From an uncultured Ruminococcus sp. (GTDB lineage Bacteria > Bacillota > Clostridia > Oscillospirales > Ruminococcaceae), in contig CAMHMM010000028.1 of NCBI GenBank assembly GCA_946186215.1, positions 1 through 12,172 on the forward strand: a DNA stretch of 12,172 nucleotides. The letters run 5' to 3'. Made by a program: the position numbers and the translations under genes. The notes below the pieces were generated by a model. That model was not told the origin of the DNA. It was given only the letters and a program-made list of their open reading frames with translations, and did no database searches. This document shows, piece after piece, positions 7,488 through 12,172 of the stretch; within the stretch, counting starts at the first letter, position 1, and the number at the start of each line of letters is the position of its first letter.

Positions 7488-8402
7488 TTATGATGTCTTT
7501 TTTGCCCATTCTATCGTTTTGCGGATGCCATCCTCAAAGGTGACCGAGGGGGAAAATCCGGTATCGCCGCAAAGGTCGGAAATATCACAGGAAAGATTCA
7601 TTACCTGTCTGTCGGAGTAGGGGATATTCCCTATCCCGAGCGGAAGTGACGGATCTATCGCATCTCTCAGGGCAGTGATATATTTTTCCAGCGGCACTGC
7701 TTCTCCGCCTGCAACGCAGTATGTTTTCCCGTCTGTTCCCTTTTGGGCAAGGAGCATAAGTGCGCGGGCTGCATCAGCGCAATAGAGATAATCCCACAGC
7801 TGGCGGGCAGGGGTGAAATCGGGCACCTCACCGCGCAGGAGTTTTCTTATTGTGGATGTGATCATGGAGCCTTCGCCGTCATTAGGACCATATACGCTGA
7901 AGATCCTTGCCCAGATATGGCGCACATTGTTCTGTGAGCACAGAAGCCTTGTAAGCTGCCCCACAGCAAGCTTTGCCATTCCGTAGCCGTTTTCAGGGAA
8001 TGCAGGAGTAGCAGGGGAGATCATGCCCTCCACTCTGCCGTATTCCGCCTGAGAGCCCGCACCCACGAATACCGAACAGCCCATATCTGCAGCCGCCTGA
8101 GCTGCGTCTACACTGTATCGGATATTTTCAAGCTGTGCGGGAACATCGTTTCTTCCGGCACCTGTCGTTTTGCCCCATGCAAGGTGGAAAAAGGCATCAT
8201 AGCCCGTGCCGCAAAGCTGCGGCAGGCTGCTGTATTCGCAAAGCTCCGCATAAAAGCGGTGAACTCTTTCGGATTCGGTGATCCTGTCGTTCCGGGATGA
8301 TCCCCTGCGGCACACAACAGTCACATCATGCCCCGCCTGTTCAAGTTCGGTTACAAGTGCCGTTCCGATAGCGCCCGTAGCGCCGGTTATGATCGCCTTC
8401 AT
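7488..8402 (-). CDS. NAD-dependent epimerase/dehydratase (extended SDR)
   Basis: Extended short-chain dehydrogenase/reductase of 304 residues, the class that modifies nucleotide sugars (epimerases, 4,6-dehydratases, reductases). The Rossmann motif GATGAIG is at 7-13. The catalytic set is complete: S117 in GAGSQAEYG, Y140 and K144 in YGMAK. RIFSVYGP near 167-174 and the FTPARQLWDYLYCADAARAL stretch near 196-215 are typical of sugar-nucleotide epimerases. There is no signal peptide, so it is cytoplasmic. The substrate cannot be named; dTDP-, UDP- or CDP-sugars are all possible. The start is supported by AGGTGAG just upstream of the ATG. It is the last gene of the minus-strand cluster, 54 bases after the pilin-like gene, and is followed at once by a strong terminator. 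No glycosyltransferase or other sugar-nucleotide gene is nearby. Confidence 0.9.
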   Translation of the reverse strand: MKAIITGATGAIGTALVTELEQAGHDVTVVCRRGSSRNDRITESERVHRFYAELCEYSSLPQLCGTGYDAFFHLAWGKTTGAGRNDVPAQLENIRYSVDAAQAAADMGCSVFVGAGSQAEYGRVEGMISPATPAFPENGYGMAKLAVGQLTRLLCSQNNVRHIWARIFSVYGPNDGEGSMITSTIRKLLRGEVPDFTPARQLWDYLYCADAARALMLLAQKGTDGKTYCVAGGEAVPLEKYITALRDAIDPSLPLGIGNIPYSDRQVMNLSCDISDLCGDTGFSPSVTFEDGIRKTIEWAKKTS

Positions 8403-8456
8403 ATACTCACCTGTTTTATGTTCATTTCGTAGTTGCGGCAGTCAGATGCTTTCGGA

Positions 8457-8921
8457 TCAGTTTCCGCTCGGTATCTGGATAGGCTGATCGGATTTCTTTG
8501 TGTATTCGCCGGGGTAGTGGCCTACAAATCTGTCGGACTCGGTCTTTGCCCATACGGAATCCAGCACGATGCCCGCATCAACACTGGTAACAGCTATGCC
8601 TGCAGAATCGGAGTACTGACCGAGCATAAACTGAAGAGCTTCTTTAATGTGCTTGCCGTCCTTGGAATATTCCGCATCATCGGAGATAACGCGAAGATCC
8701 ACATAGAAGCTTCCCGAAGACATGGGAGTTCCCGCATTCTCGCACTCCGTGCAGTATATGGCGGTCTGGTCGTATACGAGCTTTGCGTTCGCATTTGCCG
8801 ATGAGAGCTTTGATTCGTTCAGGTAGCCCATTATGGTAGGTACCAGTATCGCAGTGAGTATCGCTACGATCGCGATAACAACGATCAGCTCGATAAGTGT
8901 AAATGCCCTGACTTTTTTCAT
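8457..8921 (-). CDS. Type IV pilin-like protein (prepilin with N-terminal methylation motif)
   Basis: A 154-residue prepilin-like protein. The N-terminus MKKVRA/FTLIEL is a class III signal: a basic 6-residue leader, cleavage expected between A6 and F7 by a prepilin peptidase, and the conserved glutamate at mature position 5 (E11). A hydrophobic helix covers about 9-30. The -1 residue is alanine rather than the usual glycine, which some Gram-positive prepilins tolerate. The globular part has a CxxC motif (C57, C60 in YCTEC) that could form a disulfide or bind metal. It may be a pilus, pseudopilus or competence-type subunit, but no PilB, PilC or PilD homologue is in the window, so it would rely on machinery encoded elsewhere. 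It starts 15 bases after the alkylation repair gene, with AGGGTGA as ribosome binding site. Confidence 0.9.
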   Translation of the reverse strand: MKKVRAFTLIELIVVIAIVAILTAILVPTIMGYLNESKLSSANANAKLVYDQTAIYCTECENAGTPMSSGSFYVDLRVISDDAEYSKDGKHIKEALQFMLGQYSDSAGIAVTSVDAGIVLDSVWAKTESDRFVGHYPGEYTKKSDQPIQIPSGN

Positions 8922-8936
8922 AAGATCACCCTGTTT

Positions 8937-9626
8937 TCAGCCCAGTGGCTGTATTTTCATTTTCCTGAGTATAATTTTATCTTCATCGGAAACTCTGAAT
9001 GATTCGCACGCCTTTTGTATAGCCCTGTTGTGAGTGCGCTCATCAAGGAGCCTTTTCCCGATAAATCCGATACCGTATTGCGGATATCTGCACACAAGCT
9101 CTGCTGCCGCCCATGCTGTGCCCATCATTGCATAATAGTCTGATGTATCAAGCTTCGGCAAAAGCTCTGCCACAGTATCCCTGTAATCCTCTGTCACATA
9201 ATGCGAAAGCAGCGTTACCGCGACACAGCGCACTTCAAATTCGTTGTGTGAGCTCACATACGGTGTTATTGCCTTCAGTGTCTCCTCACGATGCTTTCGT
9301 ATATCCTTCATGTCATTGCACAATGCGTCAGTACAAGCCCAGTCGCTGATATTTGAAAACTGCCTTGTAAAAAGCTTCAGCTTTCTTTCAAAATCCCCCT
9401 TTGCACAGCCCAGAACGAATGCGTAGAGCATCTGCTCCTCAAAGTATTCCTGCGGGTTGCTTTCGAGAAAGCCGAAGGGATCGTCTGCGGCTATCTGCTT
9501 TGCAAGGCGGCGCATATCCGGATTTGAAACGCCGATGGCCTTGCGCCTGCCCGGGATGAGTGTCTGTGTACGGAACTTTTCCTGCGCCATCGCTTCAAGC
9601 CTTTCAAGTATCTCCTGGCGTTGCAA
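8937..9626 (-). CDS. DNA alkylation repair protein, AlkD-like HEAT-repeat glycosylase
   Basis: Member of the DNA alkylation repair family (AlkD-like), which removes alkylated bases such as 3-methyladenine and 7-methylguanine with an all-helical HEAT-like fold. With the start chosen here it has 229 residues, close to the 237 of Bacillus cereus AlkD. Residues corresponding to the AlkD active site are present: W96 and D100 in SDWACTD, R133 in FEVRC and W172 in GTAWAAAEL. The start is a TTG at 9626, giving MQRQEILERLEAMAQEKF, the family's usual opening; AAAGGAG lies 9 bases upstream. An upstream ATG at 9728 would add 34 low-complexity basic residues and overlap the channel gene by 125 bases, so it is rejected. 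With the TTG start the overlap with the MscS-like gene is 23 bases, suggesting translational coupling. Function by family is fairly sure; the start is likely. Confidence 0.88.
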   Translation of the reverse strand: MQRQEILERLEAMAQEKFRTQTLIPGRRKAIGVSNPDMRRLAKQIAADDPFGFLESNPQEYFEEQMLYAFVLGCAKGDFERKLKLFTRQFSNISDWACTDALCNDMKDIRKHREETLKAITPYVSSHNEFEVRCVAVTLLSHYVTEDYRDTVAELLPKLDTSDYYAMMGTAWAAAELVCRYPQYGIGFIGKRLLDERTHNRAIQKACESFRVSDEDKIILRKMKIQPLG

Positions 9627-10683
9627 GCTGCATCTCTCCTTTCGATGAGATCTCTGTCCTGCCGCCCTTTTCGCCGAGATAGCTGACAGTGACCTGCGGG
9701 AAGGGGATGACGATGCCCGTTTCATCAAAGCTCTTCTTTATCTCCTCCAGAAGGTCGCAGTGTACCTTCCAGTAATTTTCGGGAGCTGTCCATGCTCTCA
9801 TTGTGATGATAACGGCACTGTCCTCAAGAGCAGTCATTCTTGCAAAATTATCTCTCTCATGAAGCACAAGGGGATGCTCTGCCATGGCGCGGCGGATGAT
9901 CTCCTCAGCCCGTTTGTGATCGGAGCCGTAGGAAATGCCGAATTTGTACTGCACACAGCTCACACCGTCGCGGTTGTAATTGACAAGCACCTCGCTTACG
10001 ATCTTCTCATTCGGGATGATGATCACCTTGTCGTCAAGAGAAATTACCTCTGTGTGGACAATGCCTATCTTGCCGGCAATTCCCTCATATTCGCCGAACT
10101 TTATATAGTCGCCCTTTTCAAAGGGCTTTGTGAACATGAGGACAAGTCCTGCAAAAAGGCTCTTCATCTCGTCGCTCACTGCGACTGAGCCTGCGATGGC
10201 GACTGTGACCACAAGTATCAGTATCGAGATAACAGGGAGTCCCAGTATTGTGAGCACGATGCACACATTGAATATTTTTAGCAGTACATTCATGGAGTGC
10301 AGGATAAAATCCTGCCCGTATTTGCTGAATTTTATCTTCTGGAGCGCCTTTTTTGTGAATTTGAGAAGAAGCGAGGAAAGCCACTTGAACACAAAGAAGA
10401 CGATAGCCGCTATGATGATCGTAGGCAGGTAGTTAAGGAATCCCTCAAGAAAATCCGCGATGACATTTCTGTTCACATTGCCGTGGATTATCGAATTGAA
10501 AAGATCATTTGATCTTTCGGCCATCTGCTGCGCCTCAGGTGCCAGCGTGCCGGAGGCGGCAGACTGATTTTCGTCCAAAAACGCAGATACCACATCATCC
10601 AGCCCTACCGCAGATGTCTCCGAAGCAGCGGTTGTCTCCTCAGTGAGCTCTGTTACGGCAGTTACGGTCATTGTTTCATCCAT
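9604..10683 (-). CDS. MscS-family mechanosensitive ion channel
   Basis: Small-conductance mechanosensitive channel in the cytoplasmic membrane, which opens under membrane tension to release solutes after osmotic downshock. It has 359 residues against about 286 for E. coli MscS. Membrane segments are at about 86-108 and 133-150, then the pore helix TM3 at about 152-185 with small residues and a hinge (VAIAGSVAVSDEMKSLFAGL). The cytoplasmic beta domain follows with family motifs KPFEKGDYIKFGEYEG (186-201) and LDDKVIIIPNEKI (216-228), then the mixed alpha/beta part to FPQVTVSYLG. The first 60 residues are an unusual Thr/Ser/Glu-rich acidic extension, expected outside the cell, with no clear signal peptide. 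The start is supported by AAAGGA 6 bases before the ATG. It begins 10 bases after the stop of the helix-turn-helix gene, and its end overlaps the alkylation repair gene. Confidence 0.93.
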   Translation of the reverse strand: MDETMTVTAVTELTEETTAASETSAVGLDDVVSAFLDENQSAASGTLAPEAQQMAERSNDLFNSIIHGNVNRNVIADFLEGFLNYLPTIIIAAIVFFVFKWLSSLLLKFTKKALQKIKFSKYGQDFILHSMNVLLKIFNVCIVLTILGLPVISILILVVTVAIAGSVAVSDEMKSLFAGLVLMFTKPFEKGDYIKFGEYEGIAGKIGIVHTEVISLDDKVIIIPNEKIVSEVLVNYNRDGVSCVQYKFGISYGSDHKRAEEIIRRAMAEHPLVLHERDNFARMTALEDSAVIITMRAWTAPENYWKVHCDLLEEIKKSFDETGIVIPFPQVTVSYLGEKGGRTEISSKGEMQLATPGDT

Positions 10684-10693
10684 ACACGATCCT

Positions 10694-12121
10694 TTACATC
10701 AGATCCGCAAAGCAGGTGCGGCAGATTTCATCTATTATTTCTTCTGTTTCTTCAGTGCTGAGCAGCATTCCGTGTTCATCGAGGCTTTCGATAAAGTCCG
10801 CAAAGGCGTTCACCGTAAATCTGTCATTTATCACGAATGCCCGCTTGTAATCACCCTCGCAGACGGAGATTATCACCGTTTCATCGCCGAAATACATTAT
10901 ATCGGTACCCGAGGGCATTTTCAGGCGCTCCTGATCTATAAGCCTCATTCTGGTGCGCTTTTTGAGCGCATTTATCATATACAGTCGCTCTGCAGGGGAG
11001 AATTCCTCCAGTGCCCAGCCCGGGATGCTCATTAGCCTTCCAGTCCGCGCAAAGTTTTCAAGCCCCTCGCGGCAGTAGAATATATTTATGACGCTGTTTT
11101 GCTTTTCCACCGCGCTTCTTATATCGGAAGCGAAGAAGGACTGCCCGATCCTGTTCATCAGTTCGGGAGTGCGAAGCTCATTTCTGATATGTGAGGCTAC
11201 CAGCTTTTCATCGAGCTCCTGTGTAAGGCTTGGCTGGAACTGCACCGCACTGTTCAGCACAGGGGCAGATGTAAAGAAAAGCTCCAGTGCCTGTGTATCA
11301 TTATAAAGCTCGAAAAGCTTTTTTGAATTTGCCATCAGGCGCTTGCTGTGCGCCATTATCTGGCGGTGTACATTCGGGGATATGGTCATAAAGCCCGAGC
11401 TTATCTCCCTGTTTACCAGCACCACTGCCTCAGATGTGGCAAGATAGTACATATACGGCGGGAAATAGCTGTCGTAGGTCATAGAGTCCACATAATAAAA
11501 ATACGGATCGAAGCTGATGTTCTGGCACAGGGAAAGTGAAAGGCAAAGCTGTATCAGCCGCAGATTATCCTCCGCATCCTTATCCCTGACGAGTCTGCCG
11601 ATGTGGATGATATGCGCTCCCTTGCCGCATTTTGCAGCGCGGTTAGAAATAAAGCGCACCGCTCCCTTTGAATCAAACGGTATCGTTGTGATTATCCGGG
11701 GCTGATCCTTTTCAAGCTCTCTTACAAGCGCTTTTATCATCAGCTCTGTGAGTCCCTGATAATTATCTGCGGCGGCATCGCACAGCTCAGGCGTATTTAC
11801 AGAGCTGATAAGGTCGTCCATATATGTAAGGTGAAGATCCTCACATATCTCCCGCACTATGCTTCTGAGCCTGTAGGTCTGTTCGCCTACCTTTTCCTTC
11901 ATGTAGAGCTCACACATGGTGTCGCGCTCATCGGGTGACAGGGGAAAACAGCGCAGGAGCTGTACCACAAACGCCCTTGACGGCTTATAATGTCCCGAAA
12001 GGATATTTGTTATGGATGTGCGCCCGAGCCCGCTCATAACTGCGAGTTTCGAGGTGGTGAGACCGTTGCTTTCCAGAAGGTCGCCAAGCCTTTCGGCAAA
12101 GCTTTTTTCGCTGTATGTCAT
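10694..12121 (-). CDS. XRE-type helix-turn-helix protein with large uncharacterised C-terminal region
   Basis: A cytoplasmic protein of 475 residues, probably a transcriptional regulator. Residues about 8-60 form a Cro/C1-type helix-turn-helix; TTSKLAVMSGLGRTSITNIL (22-41) is the recognition part. Residues 80-475 match no domain I can name. They contain no membrane segment, no TPR-like repeat I can recognise and no kinase or nucleotide-binding motif. A tyrosine-rich stretch lies near 210-230 (DPYFYYVDSMTYDSYFPPYM), and the C-terminus is acidic (STEETEEIIDEI). Many Ruminococcus and Lachnospiraceae genomes carry such HTH proteins of unknown signal. AAAGGA 6 bases upstream supports the start. 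It is the first complete gene of the minus-strand cluster and may control it; no operator can be identified because the promoter lies outside the window. No sign of truncation. Confidence 0.82.
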   Translation of the reverse strand: MTYSEKSFAERLGDLLESNGLTTSKLAVMSGLGRTSITNILSGHYKPSRAFVVQLLRCFPLSPDERDTMCELYMKEKVGEQTYRLRSIVREICEDLHLTYMDDLISSVNTPELCDAAADNYQGLTELMIKALVRELEKDQPRIITTIPFDSKGAVRFISNRAAKCGKGAHIIHIGRLVRDKDAEDNLRLIQLCLSLSLCQNISFDPYFYYVDSMTYDSYFPPYMYYLATSEAVVLVNREISSGFMTISPNVHRQIMAHSKRLMANSKKLFELYNDTQALELFFTSAPVLNSAVQFQPSLTQELDEKLVASHIRNELRTPELMNRIGQSFFASDIRSAVEKQNSVINIFYCREGLENFARTGRLMSIPGWALEEFSPAERLYMINALKKRTRMRLIDQERLKMPSGTDIMYFGDETVIISVCEGDYKRAFVINDRFTVNAFADFIESLDEHGMLLSTEETEEIIDEICRTCFADLM

Positions 12122-12172
12122 ATACTATCCTTTATGCGGGATTATTTTCCGAGCCCTGTTCGGTCGATCAGG
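12122..12172 (-). other. Window edge: ribosome binding site and possible tail of an upstream gene
   Basis: On the minus strand this stretch holds AAAGGA (12128-12133) for the helix-turn-helix gene. One frame reads LIDRTGLGK then TAA (12171-12142) and could be the C-terminus of an upstream gene, which would make the helix-turn-helix gene internal to an operon. Another frame is also open, and there are too few codons to decide. I see no promoter here. Confidence 0.3.

Noticed and set aside
9627..9728. Longer alkylation repair protein starting at the ATG at 9728
   Set aside because: The extra 34 residues are basic and serine-rich, lie antiphase inside the channel gene and do not resemble the family N-terminus. 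The TTG at 9626 has a good ribosome binding site and gives the usual family length.
1..12172. Defence island, prophage or CRISPR array
   Set aside because: No regularly spaced repeats, cas-like proteins, integrase, transposase or phage structural genes were seen. The alkylation repair gene alone is not evidence for a defence system.

Overview
The window looks like chromosomal DNA of a Gram-positive gut Clostridium-type bacterium, most likely a Ruminococcus or close Oscillospiraceae relative. This is inferred from four things: a very large wall-anchored protein with a fibro-slime domain, pilin-type beta domains and a sortase-like C-terminus; strong AGGAG-type ribosome binding sites; a textbook TTGACA-17-TACAAT promoter; and a Firmicutes-style prepilin. 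I see no rRNA, tRNA, CRISPR array, insertion sequence or prophage gene.

Layout. (1) Positions 1-4642, plus strand: the 3' part of a giant surface protein gene whose reading frame is still open at the left edge, so the signal peptide and true start lie outside. A GC-rich hairpin follows at 4661-4692. (2) Positions 4643-4951: an intergenic region with a strong promoter (4812-4840) and a leader of about 100 nt. (3) Positions 4952-7371, plus strand: a two-gene operon of nadB (L-aspartate oxidase, first step of de novo NAD synthesis) and a sodium-coupled transporter of the bile acid:sodium symporter (BASS/SBF) family, joined by a 1-base stop/start overlap. (4) Positions 7372-7487: a convergent junction with two back-to-back terminator hairpins, one for each strand. 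(5) Positions 12121 down to 7488, minus strand: five tightly packed genes. In transcription order they are a 475-residue helix-turn-helix protein, an MscS-family mechanosensitive channel, an AlkD-like DNA alkylation repair glycosylase (best start a TTG at 9626), a lone type IV pilin-like protein, and an NAD-dependent epimerase/dehydratase. The last 51 bases hold the ribosome binding site of the helix-turn-helix gene and perhaps the tail of another upstream gene.

How the genes work together. The nadB-BASS pair is the clearest functional unit. Translational coupling suggests that the transporter moves a metabolite linked to NAD or aspartate metabolism, although its substrate cannot be read from the sequence. 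The minus-strand cluster has the spacing of an operon (10 nt, 23-nt overlap, 15 nt, 54 nt) and ends at a strong terminator, but its members have no obvious shared pathway. A stress or envelope theme is possible but is only inference. The most unusual sequence-level features are a short helical motif occurring three times inside the surface protein, its non-standard LPTGT sorting signal, the orphan pilin with a CxxC motif, and the large uncharacterised C-terminal region of the helix-turn-helix protein.
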